Source of the DNA: Macrobrachium rosenbergii
Taxonomy: Eukaryota; Arthropoda; Malacostraca; Decapoda; Palaemonidae
NCBI RefSeq assembly: GCF_040412425.1
Contig: NC_089744.1
Span: 32,622,243 to 32,686,242, forward strand
Direction of reading: 5' to 3'
Length of the DNA: 64,000 nt
Below are positions 42,701 to 52,819 of this stretch, piece after piece. The number at the start of each line of letters is the position of its first letter. Position 1 is the stretch's first letter. The notes beneath the pieces are model-generated. The model did no database searches. It saw nothing but the letters and a program-made list of their open reading frames with translations, and was not told the origin of the DNA. Both the position numbers and the translations under genes were made by a program.

Positions 42701-45700
42701 TATAAAAAATAGAACGAAGCTTATGAATAACCACTGTCATTTGTTAAGTGTAGTTCCTTATGAAAATCCTGGCCCGCTCCATAAGCATCTACCCGGACAT
42801 GCTTACACCTTCGCTATGTCGGAGCTTGAACTTCATGAAGCAATGTATGAGGACATGACGGATGAAGGCATCCACCACAGACCTCTTATACCTATCTGGG
42901 TATTCACTGGGCCCATTAAGCCATAGACCCTGGTTCGAAGGCTTTTTGATAGTATAGCCGCTGTTCGTCCTCGAAAGAGTTATTCTTATGGCCCTACAGG
43001 GGCTCCATAAGATAGACCAACCAATTTCCAAGAATTCTCTTCTAGTTGGTCCTGGCCAAAGTAGTGCACATTGACACTGATAGAGTATAGGACTCAAGGC
43101 AAGAGGGCTCTTTCTCTTTTCTACAGTGGCTGCCTAGGTTCAGTTCCCATTCCTAACCTGTAGATGTGGCAACAGACTGCTGTGCACAGATCATTGTGTC
43201 AACCACACACCACACGCCCGATTCTCATTATTTGTCTTGTCTTTATAATGTGAGGGTTCTTCTGAAATTGGTGCGTGTATAAGTGCTCCAAGATCGTATT
43301 TGGTCATCATGGAAGAACCAAAACTGAGGCAAGTTAAGTACAGTACATAGGGTTAAGTCCCAGTGGAAATTTTTAGTGTTGAAAATTTTTAACTGGTAAC
43401 ATATTTCTGCTGGTGTCTGCTGCAGGGCAAGAATTACAAGGATTGTTTTTCTTTGCAGTACTGTCTTACTAGCCAGCAAACAATGTTTAATTATATTGAA
43501 GTACTGTAATACTTTTAAACAATGTTTTTCTTAAAGATCTTTGGTATATGACCAAAAAGATCTTTGGTATATGACCAATCTTAGTAGTTAGGGATCCTAA
43601 TAGGGTCCATCTGGGATACTTCATAGATGTACTAGGCTACTTTCTTGTTGCTAATAGTAAGCCTAACCATTCATATAGCTATGTAAAGTCGTAACCGACT
43701 TTTGATTCTGTTCAACTTCCAAACCTTGGTGTTAAGTAAAACCAATTGGTTAATTATAGTACTTAATTACCAAACTGAATAGTTTTTTGATACTGTTCCC
43801 TATGTAGCATTAATATCAGGGAACTTCTATCAGATTATACGATGTTTTCCTTCATGGACCTACTTTTAGCAGGTATTTTTCTGCTGCTGGTGGTGTTAGC
43901 AGGTAAACATATGTGATATCTGTTTTCCTATGTGATTATTAAACTTTTCCATTGTCATATAACAGGCATTGAAATTGTACTTAATTTATATGCACCTAGC
44001 TTATTTTAAAAAAATTTTTCCCTTGACAAAATATTTTCATTGAAGTACTTTCTTATGTAGCCTATAGCTTTAACAGTGGCCTGTGAGTAGGCTAGGCCCG
44101 ATAAACAAATCATAAATTTGCAAATTAGATTTACAGTATACAGTTAGCAATTGGCCTAATGGAATGGCATACCATTCAAGTATTTACTTTTAAGGAAAAA
44201 TTAAATAGTATTTATATATTTAATATATAACTATTATCTTAGACAAAGAACCCTTTGTTATGATGGCTAACAGCATGCAATATGGCTACATACTTGTGCC
44301 CAAGTTAACCTATTCATGTTAGTTGTGCTGCAGCTGGAGAGCCTAAGGTAACAATTATAGCAAAAAACAGCAAAATCTTTACAGAGTAAGTAAACAGTTT
44401 GTGACCAGGAATAAGGACAGGGTAAAGCTTACACTACAAATCATCCATGTTAACACTCATGGGAAAATTTTAGCAGACCAAGAATTAATGAATGATGAGC
44501 TTTCTTAAAACTTTGAAAAAGCAAGTACTTACAGTAACACATTAGAGAAGAGCATGATACTGACTGGAAAGAAAAAAGATGGTAACTGAGCTACAAATGC
44601 ACCCAACACTAAGTGCAACACAACAGAGTGAAAGAAATGTGAATGAAAAGAATGAATGGTTCATAACAATAACAGGAAAAACAGTAGTAATCCTGGGAAG
44701 TGGAGTTTGTGGAATGTGAGGACAAGCAGTAGTTGTGATTAATGTGGTTTGCAAAACACAGGTTTATTGTAAAAGCAGTTTTTCTTGATATTTCTGTTTA
44801 GCTTATTCTTCACTCTGTATCTCCTTTTAGTCTTATTGGACTGCTTGTAGCATTGTGCTTTACCAAGTGGGGGCTGCAGGTTTTCTAGTATAGTAATAAT
44901 ATTAATATTAATAATAATAATAATAATAACATTGATATTTTCCAATATAGTTAAAATGAAACCATGCAAACTGGTTATATATGTAAGAGGGACAATTGTA
45001 TATTAAAAATAAAAAGAAAATTTGCTACTTACAATCATTCATGTTCAAGCAAAATTGTTAAGAATCCCCCACCTCCCCTCCACCCCACTTATAGGTATGA
45101 TGAGGCCCTAATGGCAGAAAGAGGGAGAAAGGACTCTCTAGGTTAGTGATTAACTCAGACTGGTATGGAGAGCTGAGGGGAGACAGCTCTGGATGATGAC
45201 AGTTGTATTGAGAATGGATGATGAGAGGCTTCTAACATAGACATGGAAGATTTAGAACAGTTGGAGTGGAGGAAGAATGGCCAGTGGGATTAAATTTTTA
45301 AAAACATTGAAATCATCAGCTGCTGTATTTTCCTTTCCTCCAACATCTAGGTGCATAGCTTAAAGTTGCATGGATCATAGATGCTGTAGTATTATTCCTA
45401 GGTGTGTTAAGAGTGACCTCCTCCCTGAAGTTGATGGGAAGCTCAAACCATGTGTGAAGAGGCTACTAAGATCTGGTGTCTAACACCCATTGGCTTTTGT
45501 TCTTAATAAAATTTCTTTAATCATGACCATATCTTTAAAAAAATATTTGAGTCAGTTTCTCGTACTGCACCAGTTTTAGTATATGAGTTTCTACAGTGTA
45601 TTTGTATCTTGGGTCATGTATTATTTTTAAATGGGTTTCTATGAAATTATGGACATGTTTATAATACAGGTAATGACTGTATTTTAGGAGAGTAGAACTG

Positions 45701-47596
45701 GAAATACAGTACGGTGCTACCCCACTTTTTCGTGCTTCATTGTGTCGCAGATTTTTTGGAACACATCATTCACTTTTCTGTGGGGTGAACTTTCACTAAT
45801 TCACGGTTTTTGTAGATAACATTACTACAGTGTAAGTACATTGTAAATTATTTTTATCATAAAAATCTGTATTTAGTCATGAACACAGTATGAAAAAATA
45901 CAGTAATTAAACAGTTTTGCTGTATGAAAAAAAGTGAATTATTGATCATTTTAATTGTTTTTACCAATATATAAAGAAAGCGGTGACTTAAATACTATGA
46001 GAGAAAATGGCTATGCTTATGTATACAGGGGTAGCTTGATTAGTTGTCAAACATTCTGTAAGACAGATTTATTTAATTTGTATTAAAGATTTATTTAATT
46101 TGTATTAAACATTTTGCTATGTTTACATTAATATTAATATTTTAAAATTAATAAAAGGATTTTGACAAAGGAAAAATCTATTTTGGGAGGGGCCCGTGTC
46201 ACCCGGTGAAATAATCCATTTTAAAATTAGATACCAGAGAAAATCTAAATGTAAAGCTGGGGTTTACCCCCAAGCGAGCTCCAAGAAAGGGAGTTGTATA
46301 TGGTAAAGGGTGAGATTGTCACAATCACGGGACCCTGCCCTATAAAGATTCCAGCATTTTGTGGGGTGTACTGTATATAAGTAAGAGTAACGGTTATAAA
46401 AGGGTACTAATCTAAGATGACTTAGGGTGTTCTGGGATGATGATTTAGGGTGTATTTTTGTTTGAATTGATATTTAATTGTTTTAGTATGATAATTTAAG
46501 GTACATTTTTACTTTAACTACTAAATTAGGCGGTGAACTTTTTTAATAGACGGTTATAAGATATTAGTGCAAGGGATAAAGGGTATTTGGCAGTTACAAG
46601 CATTTCTAACTGCCAAATACCCTTTACCCCTTGCACTAAAATGCTTATAACTGTCTATTAAAAAAGTTCATAGCCTAATTTAGTAGTTGGAGTAAAAATG
46701 TACCTTAAATTATTATACTAAAACAATTTAATATCAATTCAAACAAAAATACACCCTAAATCATCATTCCCAAAACATCCTAAGTCATTTCCGCAGTGGG
46801 CTCTGGAACCTATCTCCACAGAAAAGCGGGGAAGCACTGTACACTGGCCTCCAGAATTGTCTTGTTCAAGAAGGGCTTGATTTATAACTGATGTATTTCA
46901 GCAATTGCTATGTTTTTCATATGTGCAAGGTTTTACATACAGTACTGTGTAGAAGTTTGTAACTTCTGTACAGCGATGGTAATTTTTGAGGCCTGGGATG
47001 GGGAAGAATGTTCAGACAATTCTTTTATATAGTAATTTACAAGAAAAAATCTCATTGTCAGATGTTCTTCAAGAAAAAGCCTTTGTGGAAGTATGTTTTT
47101 ATTAAATGGGCTTCAAATTGGGTAGCACAGTAACTGCATTTTTGTTAGTATACAGTATTTGTAATTTTAATGACTTATAAGGCAAGAATTTATTGTTTGT
47201 GCATCTCACTTTGCTCAAAATAAAGGAAGGTTTAGTGTGAACCCATCAATTTTTATATTTTATAGGTCATGGCACCTTTAAAATGGAGTGAAATTTGTTA
47301 TTAGTTAGATGGAAATCCATTAGTTGTGAAAGTATTTTGGTCTCTTGTAGCATTAAGTCAGCTTTTGAATGTTTAATTTTGCAAAATTACATTGCACTGT
47401 CAATTTTTTCAGTGCCGTCCAATGAGCATTGAAAAGGAAGTTTTTCCATACATGGCAAGTGATGGCCAGTTATATGCACAGGAACTTCAAGGCTTTTGGA
47501 TGGATATTGGTCAACCCAAGGACTTCTTAACTGGAATGTGTTTATATCTCAACTCTTGTAAAACAAGTAACACTGCCAAACTGTATAAAGGTCCAG
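33553..47596 (+). CDS. GMPPB: Mannose-1-phosphate guanylyltransferase beta (partial; four exons, 3' end outside the window)
   Basis: The enzyme makes GDP-mannose from mannose 1-phosphate and GTP in the cytosol. It supplies N-glycan, O-mannose and GPI-anchor synthesis and usually works with GMPPA. Exons are 33553-33779 (ATG at 33570), 40971-41162, 41791-41946 and 47413-47596. The first three joins fall between codons; the last exon ends one base into a codon. The 247 codons cover the nucleotidyltransferase domain: [11 protein letters not shown] then RPKPLV (residues about 8-25), [18 protein letters not shown] with the metal-binding aspartate, [21 protein letters not shown], and [15 protein letters not shown]. 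The animal enzyme has about 360 residues, so roughly 113, mainly the left-handed beta-helix, are missing here. The intact GGYGTRLRP signature favours GMPPB over GMPPA. Exons look intact and under selection; introns are full of mobile DNA. Confidence 0.95.
33780..35420 (+). other. GMPPB intron 2, first part, no recognisable element
   Basis: Pyrimidine-rich on the + strand with many small ORFs. It looks repeat-derived, but no family was identified on either strand. Confidence 0.35.
35421..35560 (+). repeat. Solo terminal-repeat fragment of the DIRS copy B family
   Basis: TTGCCACCAATACCTTGTTC, then GTTTCCAGCTGGCG and TTAGCTATGAAAAATACAAA match 6960-7085 in the same direction. No coding DIRS part is adjacent. 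Confidence 0.7.
35843..36178. mobile_element. Tigger/pogo-like MITE with TA duplication
   Basis: The left end CAGTCAACCCCTGGTATTCG and the right end CGCGAATCCGGGGGACCGACTG are inverted matches, flanked on both sides by TA (35841-35842 and 36179-36180). Length is 336 bp, AT-rich, without coding capacity. Confidence 0.8.
36306..37802. mobile_element. Non-autonomous Tigger/pogo-like element, 1.5 kb, TA duplication
   Basis: The left end CAGGTTGACCATCACTAATC and the right end GATTAGTGATGGTCAACCTG are exact inverted matches, flanked by TA on both sides (36304-36305 and 37803-37804). The homology extends inward (CCGGCA). The interior has no transposase. Near 37565-37615 a 26-bp word with CCCATCGTAAACTCGAAATA is doubled, perhaps from another element nested inside. 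It is the best kept member of the family seen at 3349-4743. Confidence 0.85.
37805..38880. other. GMPPB intron 2, no recognisable gene
   Basis: Contains a short GA tract at 38323-38346; otherwise nothing that I can name. Confidence 0.4.
38886..40745 (+). pseudogene. Decayed RTE-like LINE in GMPPB intron 2
   Basis: Successive broken frames follow the order of a LINE reverse transcriptase. First comes [13 protein letters not shown] (about 38937) with [18 protein letters not shown], matching the fingers region KGKSPGPSGxTSDLLKAAGE. Then, after an inserted [13 protein letters not shown] (about 39775) matches motif B. Next is [19 protein letters not shown], then a cysteine-rich patch ([21 protein letters not shown], near 39975-40055) as in zinc-finger-bearing relatives. 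The C-terminal tail has [12 protein letters not shown] and [15 protein letters not shown]. Stops and frameshifts are frequent, and YxDD was not found. It is in the same direction as the host gene. Confidence 0.75.
39317..39590. mobile_element. One-armed copy of the foldback MITE, inside the LINE
   Basis: It shares the core GCTGCAACCCCTTTCA and the right arm ATAACCTTATAGGTTCCAAT with the element at 27771-28122. The left arm is missing. It interrupts the LINE coding order, so it is younger than that LINE. Confidence 0.75.
40971..41162 (+). CDS. GMPPB: GMPPB exon, 64 codons
   Basis: The acceptor is TTACTTACAG, ending at 40970; the donor is GTAATG at 41163. It encodes [18 protein letters not shown] and onward, including LNSDVICDF, and ends EGTIM. 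Both borders fall between codons. Confidence 0.95.
41163..41790 (+). other. GMPPB intron 3, 628 bp
   Basis: Short AT-rich intron with no repeat recognised. Confidence 0.8.
41791..41946 (+). CDS. GMPPB: GMPPB exon, 52 codons
   Basis: The acceptor is TTTCTCATTAG, ending at 41790; the donor is GTAAGG at 41947. It encodes [13 protein letters not shown] through FVEKPQEF and NAGMYIF to LKRIE. Both borders fall between codons. Confidence 0.95.
41947..45710 (+). other. GMPPB intron 4, first part
   Basis: No gene. Near 42561 a Tigger-like end may be present (TACAGTCTGACTTCTTAAAA), but no partner was found. A 24-bp word with GATCTTTGGTATATGACCAA is doubled at about 43536-43583, and a short TAA tract lies near 44900-44930. 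Confidence 0.4.
46152..46345 (-). repeat. Solo DIRS terminal repeat, diverged relative of the 49.6-60.9 kb element
   Basis: ATTTTGACAAAGGAAAAATC, then GTGTCACCCGGTGAAAT match the reverse complement of the outer right end of the large DIRS element (60.86-60.93 kb) with changes. The order that follows (ACCAGAGAAAA, GGGTTTACCCCCAAGCG, GTGAGATTGTCACAATCACG) parallels that terminal repeat. No DIRS coding part is adjacent. Confidence 0.6.
46417..46788. repeat. Long near-perfect palindrome, about 180-bp arms
   Basis: The left arm 46417-46596 and right arm 46607-46788 are inverted copies with few changes, separated by 10 bases. The centre reads TTTGGCAGTTA, the spacer, then TAACTGCCAAA. The whole could form a large hairpin in RNA or cruciform in DNA. 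Confidence 0.85.
46839..47412 (+). other. GMPPB intron 4, last part
   Basis: AT-rich; it ends in the acceptor CAATTTTTTCAG at 47412. No other feature. Confidence 0.7.
47413..47596 (+). CDS. GMPPB: GMPPB exon, 61 codons plus 1 base
   Basis: The acceptor ends at 47412; the donor is GTAAGA at 47597. It encodes [15 protein letters not shown] through [16 protein letters not shown] to LYKGP plus one base. It completes the catalytic domain; the next exon should begin the beta-helix part and was not found downstream in the window. Confidence 0.95.
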
Positions 47597-48379
47597 GTAA
47601 GATAATAAAGATACTGTAATATCAATTCTTATGTAGCATATTCCAAAATCAAGTAATATTTGGCTTTGCATATGAGTGAAGATATGAATCACTGATGAGG
47701 TTAAGTGTTTTAGTAGGCAAACTGTAATTTCATATATTTACTGAATTAATTTTAAGTTGCCATTTATAAGACTGAGTAGCCATTTATAAGACTGAGTAAA
47801 ATAATGGTCGGGTAATTATAGAATTATGGTATGGTACTCAGTGTTATTTTGATGTCATGTAATTCTTTTATGAAGTTAGTGTGGATATTAAATACAGTAA
47901 TGACAGTGAATATGAATTACTAAATATGAGAGTGCCTTGTCTTTATAAGCTTTGATAATGATGCTTATTCTCTGAGAGAGGAAAGCTTATGATGGGTATA
48001 TGAAGTCTGTACTAGTCTATGGAGCAGAAGTATAGGCACCAACAAAGAAAATCGAGGAGAGTGTCATGCAGCCAAACCCATGATAGATGCAAGTTTTTAA
48101 AAAGAAAATAGATTTTTATTAGTACAAACCCATCACTTTATTGCAACATAATTGTGTCCAGACACACTCCAGAAGAAGACGACTAATTCCTATCCAGCCA
48201 TTTGTATATCTGGGCTCCAAACACATAGTGGCAGTTAAAAGCATTCCATGTGTTGTCTAACCTCTGCAAAAGGGAAGAGTAGGGAGCAGGCAAACTATTT
48301 TTTTTCCAGTGTGGTAGGTTTGCACTAAAAAAATTAAGTTTACTCATGGTGGTCTATAAGCCATGGGTTGTACATTGTC
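47597..48379 (+). other. Start of GMPPB intron 5
   Basis: No gene. At about 48000-48060 the + strand could read YMKSVLVYGAEV, a possible scrap of LINE reverse transcriptase. A 21-bp word (GCCATTTATAAGACTGAGTA) is doubled near 47758. Confidence 0.4.
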
Positions 48380-48670
48380 ATCCTTTTCTTATGTCAGAAT
48401 TTCTCTTCAAGGGATTGAAAGAAATTAATTCCCTCCACTCTCCTCTGTCTTGTACAATTACTGCTTAACTCCCATCAGATCTGGGTCTTATAATCCACTT
48501 TTTTCATGATTTCTCAGTCCACCTTACTGGTATTTGTTCTGCTGTTTCTTTATCTTTGTCTCTTCTCACCACATTTCCAAACCACCTCAGTCATTCAGAT
48601 GTTAGTCTATTTTCCAGCAGGACAACACATCTTTCTACCACCTCATTCATAATGTTTTTACTTTGGATTG
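48380..48670 (-). pseudogene. LINE C-terminal remnant
   Basis: On the minus strand, broken frames read RWFGNVVRRDKDKE (about 48590), then PVRWTEKS, then VQDRGEWRELISFNPLK (about 48440). These match the C-terminal tail of RTE-like LINE proteins (LRWxGHVxRRxxD, then DRxxWRxLI). Stops are present. Confidence 0.7.
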
Positions 48671-49589
48671 TTATAAAAATTGATTATAAAATCCCATCTA
48701 CAGACTGTGATTCATTTTGTTTGAGCCAGACAGTTAAGGAATTTTCAGAATAAATTAAAATAAATATTCAGTTGAAACTGGCAAAAGGAATAATGCTCTT
48801 TTTGTTCACCCAAATTAAGGATCACATAAGATTGTTTGGTCTCATAGTATATTATTAAATTTTAAAAATATTGTGTCCGGAGAGATCCTTGACTCTGCAT
48901 TATCACAATTTAAGATCAGGTCTGTATAATTGTGACCCCATTGTCTACAAGATATTCAAAAGAGATTTGAATTAAATTAAAAGTCTGGAATCCTGATTAA
49001 TGCCATCTGCCTTCCCTTGTTTTATTCAAATAATCGAGTCAATCTCAGACAGCTGTCTCATCCAAAGAGATAATCCAATTGTTATGACCTTTGTATGGAT
49101 TAAAATGGTTATATACCTCAATATTAGTGGTTCTATGTAAAACCAACAAAAAACCACTAATATTAGGGTATACTGTATAACCGTTTCTATGCATACAAAA
49201 GTCTGTATAATTTACCTAGTCTTCATTGCACTCAATAAATGGCAGTTGATGGTTGTTTTCAGTGAATCTACAGATGAAAGCAATGATTTGACAACTGATA
49301 ATTCCAATCAGTTGTATGCTAGCTCCGACGACAGTCAAAAGTTTTGCTGGTTTGAGTAGTGTGACTTTTTTATTGGGTTCCCTATTTCTTTCTTATGGTC
49401 TAATTACCATATATTCTTAATGTTATAATAATTGTTTGTAATAAACTAAGGTTGCATATCTCCTTTTCAAACACTTTCTCACAGTTTGTACTATGTACAA
49501 TAATGGGTGCTGATGAAAATAGAGATCAGTAATGTTTACATTCAGAAGATAGTTTTATTCTAGGCAAATTCTATTGCTGAAAGTGATCA
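48671..49589 (+). other. GMPPB intron 5, no recognisable gene
   Basis: A small inverted pair (GGTATACTGTATAACCGTTTC and related) lies near 49105-49190, where CACTAATATT words face each other. Otherwise nothing. Confidence 0.35.
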
Positions 49590-49892
49590 TTTCTGGGCTT
49601 GACCTGTGTCACCCAGTGAAATGGTTCCAATAGCACACATTTCTAGGTATAACTATTGCTAAATATACCAGAGAAAAAAGCTATCCATAATGCCAGGGTT
49701 ACTACCCCTGGATCGATCACCACAATGGTGTCGGTATGCACTAGGGGTGAGTGGTAACCACCATCACAGGTCTTCATCCTATAGATCTCTCTATTCTCAA
49801 GTCCCAAACTTGGGGGAGCCCTACCAACGATTACCTCCCGCTCACCTGCTAGGTACCACCCGCACCTGCCATCTTCATTCCAATCTTAGCAC
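49590..49892 (+). repeat. Left inverted terminal repeat of DIRS A
   Basis: It begins TTTCTGGGCTTGACC and matches the reverse complement of 60593-60880 with scattered changes, for example TACCAGAGAAAAAAGCTATC and GGATCGATCACCACAATGG. It lacks the roughly 30-base outer extension seen on the right repeat. Confidence 0.9.
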
Positions 49893-50687
49893 GAACACGC
49901 GTACACCGTTAAAATTTTCTTTGGTGATTGTGTTCTCTTTTTCAGCTCAATCATGTCCTCCATCGAGAATTTTCCACCATCTAAGTTGAGTACTATTTTT
50001 GGTTGGTTTTTTAACGCAAGAGGCATTGTACTTATGAACTGTACGTAAATAATGCTTACCAGTGTAAATAGTTCTGATACGCAGCCAAGCGTGGGCTGTG
50101 TTTGCCTCTTTCCCGTTTTCGACCTTCAGTCTCAGCTTTCTATTAGCAGAACGAATTCTGCTAGTTTTTATCCATACTCCATTCAGTTTGGAGCTTAATT
50201 GGAGAAATTACCATATCGCTGGTAGGAGATGAGGAACCTGGTATGGCTGAGCTAGGCTCAACCTTTTCTGATAATAGAATTTGAGTCTTTTTATCGGTTT
50301 CCTTCCTCCTCCAGCGAGTTGGTGCCTTCTCGATGGTGTTATTATTATTTTTATCATGATGATAGCTGATATGTACAAGGATGGATGGCATGTCCATTCC
50401 TGGATTAGTTTATGCATGTGATTCGGCGTCAGGGGTAGGCCATCTTGGTACCTAACGTTACCTATATAACCAATGTTTTCTGGACCTTCTCTCTGCCGCC
50501 GAGTCATTTATGTATTTATATATGTTTAATCTTTAGGCTAACCCACATCACGAGTGGTTTACTTTATTTATGTTTTGTTGTTCAGATACTAGGTAGTTTT
50601 AATTCTAATATAAGGTAGTTAACTAGCCTAGCCTACCTAGGCTAGGCATGACAGCGCTCTTACACGATGCTCAGGCTACCTAGCTCT
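49893..50687 (+). other. DIRS A 5' leader
   Basis: No coding signal that I can support. Confidence 0.5.
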
Positions 50688-51040
50688 CCTGACCAGGCCG
50701 TTTTACGGTTTTGGAGGGGGAAGTTAGGCTAGTGAGGGAGTTCCCCGTTCACACTTAGCCTACCTGACCAGGCCATTAGGTTTTGGAGGGTGAGGTTAGG
50801 CTAGTGAGAGAGTTCCTCATTCACAATTAGCTCACCTGGCCAGGCCGTTAGGTTTTGAAGGGTAAGGTTAGATTAGTGAGAGGGCTCCTCGATTCATATT
50901 TTGCCACCTGATCAAGCTGTCTCGGTTTTGGAGGGTGTGGCTGAGTTAGTACGTAGGTCCTTCTCTCCCCACACCGGTGGCACTAAATCCTGGCCTGCCT
51001 GTCCAGGCCAAAAAGCTTTGGTTTTTGGAGGGTAGGCTAG
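50688..51040 (+). repeat. Minisatellite, about 73-bp unit, five copies, in the DIRS A leader
   Basis: Words CCTGACCAGGCCGTT, GGTTTTGGAGGG and TTAGGCTAGTGAGAGAGTTC recur from about 50688, 50761, 50828, 50905 and 50995, getting more diverged downstream. Confidence 0.8.
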
Positions 51041-51640
51041 GATCAGTTAACTCCAGCTTTTTCGTGTATGTAGCCTAGTTCCCCCCTTTTTACCTTAACG
51101 TTTAGAATTTGGCGACGTTGCCTGAGCGACATCCTCGTAAGAGGAAAGCTGTTCGCTTGCGTTCGGCACCCCCGTAAGGAGGTTATATTCGGCTTCCGAA
51201 GGGTGCTACCCACCTGACCGGTCGCCGTTCGCCGGGTTTCTGCCACTCACCTACCTTTCCCTTAACGGGCGGTGTTTCGTTAGCTCGCTTCTAACTGCTT
51301 TTAGTAGTTAGTAGCTGGAGCGTCGAACACTGTCCTGTGGAAGCAAATAACAGTTACGATATGTTAGAATTCAAGTCTCCGCCGGGCTAGTCGGTTCTTT
51401 TGTTGTTATTGTCCATTTAATCACTCCAGTGGGTATGGTTCACGGTATGTTTGGCGGTTTCCATTATATGGTTTCCACCCTGGGCGATTGAGAGGTGGGC
51501 TGTATGCGAACACCCTATTCCGCTCATATTACGCCGATTCCACATCATGCGACACAGTGAGATTTCAGTGACTAATCACGGCGGAGTATCATAGAGTATC
51601 TGTTTATAACATATATATAGTAGTTAACCATTCGGTAGCA
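51041..51640 (+). other. DIRS A leader, no recognised feature
   Basis: CpG-richer sequence with donor- and acceptor-like words; no coding signal was recognised. Confidence 0.35.
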
Positions 51641-51800
51641 TAATCTATGTTTTTAGACTTTTGCTGCTGGACTCAGTTCCGGCGGGTTTTGCCCTGATGA
51701 TTCGCATGTATCATCATCCATAATCTATGTTAAGGTAAACTGTGGCCGCCAGACTTGGTTCCGGCGGGTCTTGCCTTAATGATACTCATGTACCATCATT
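51641..51800 (+). repeat. 80-bp tandem duplication in the DIRS A leader
   Basis: TAATCTATGT starts both copies (51641 and 51721). They share GGTTCCGGCGGGTCTTGCC-like words and ATGTATCATCAT / ATGTACCATCAT. Confidence 0.8.
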
Positions 51801-51810
51801 CCACTTACAG

Positions 51811-51980
51811 ATAGTACGTTGCCAGGAGCCAGGGTGCATGGCCGTTCTCCAGCAACCCTGTGGACACGAAGTGTGCCACTCGTGACTCCAGCTGTGCGGT
51901 GCATGTTGAGACCTGACCGTTTGGCACCGGACGGCTGTGAAATTTGTTACGCTCTTTACGAGCTAGTGTCCGATGAGTCG
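51811..51980 (+). pseudogene. DIRS A gag exon 1, cysteine-rich
   Basis: It begins after the acceptor CCACTTACAG at 51810 and ends at the donor GTAAGT at 51981. One frame shows a spaced cysteine/histidine set (CQEPGC, then CGHEVCH, then CGAC) and contains TGA codons. The frame then shifts near 51940 to PDGCEICYALYELVSDES. A cysteine-rich N-terminal domain before the capsid part is known in DIRS gag proteins. The exon ends between codons in the second frame, and exon 2 begins between codons, so the splice keeps frame. Confidence 0.55.
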
Positions 51981-52507
51981 GTAAGTGATAGGAGACCGCT
52001 AACCTTTAGTCTCCCTTTTTTTATTTTAATGGCTCATATGGATATACAGTGAACCCTCGTTTATCACGGGAGATAGGTTCCAAGACCAGCCGCGATAATT
52101 GAAATTCCGCAAAGTACGAACAGCATATTTATTTATTTAATGAAGTAGTGACCTTGTATTTATTTCATTATTTACTATATACATATATATTTAAAGGCTT
52201 TATAAACCCTCCCCACACTCTTATAAACCTTTCCCACACTATTAGCCTTTCCCACACTGTTATAAACACTTCCTATGCACTTAAACACTGTATTACTATT
52301 TTGATCTCCTATCACAGTAATATGCATAAAAAAAAAGATCGTCCCATATTTGTAATGTTTACGTTCTGAGAATCAGCTGACTGAAGCTGCTCACTACTAC
52401 CGAAAAGAATTAGGAAAATCATTTTTTTGTTGCTAAAGAAACAAATTTATCAATGAAATTATTTTAATTTTGTACATAAAAGTTTATGATACAGTAATTC
52501 ATATTTC

Positions 52508-52510
<3 letters not shown>

Positions 52511-52584
<74 letters not shown>
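52511..52584. repeat. (GA)n microsatellite
   Basis: Pure GA run inside the nested element. Confidence 0.95.
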
Positions 52585-52586
<2 letters not shown>

Positions 52587-52819
52587 TGGTGTGTACAGCA
52601 CAGTAGCTTGGGACGAGACTAAGTCTTGACTTGACAAGCTGGGGATGAGAGAGTATACAGTATCCTTGAGTTGCTTACGTATGAAATTCGGATTTTAATT
52701 ATTTTTACAGTGATTAACCCTTTCATATCTGTATAGTTATCACATCACTGAGGGTACATGAGCCCCGATGTGTCTGGGAGCGCTCGACAGTGCGAAAAAA
52801 TAATTATTTCGAAAATTCA

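Larger units (their letters stand above)
45711..46838. mobile_element. Composite of Tigger/pogo-like ends, DIRS repeat piece and palindrome
   Basis: The left end CAGTACGGTGCTACCCCACT and the right end AAAAGCGGGGAAGCACTG are inverted matches with TA at both sides. An additional end-like string GGGGTGTACTGTATA occurs at 46362-46376, so this may be two related elements side by side or one with internal insertion. The inside holds the DIRS-like repeat at 46152 and the palindrome at 46417-46788. No transposase was found. Confidence 0.45.

Noticed and set aside
42723..43210. ORFs on both strands near 42.8-43.1 kb
   Set aside because: No recognised protein family and no splice fit to GMPPB; probably an unidentified old repeat.
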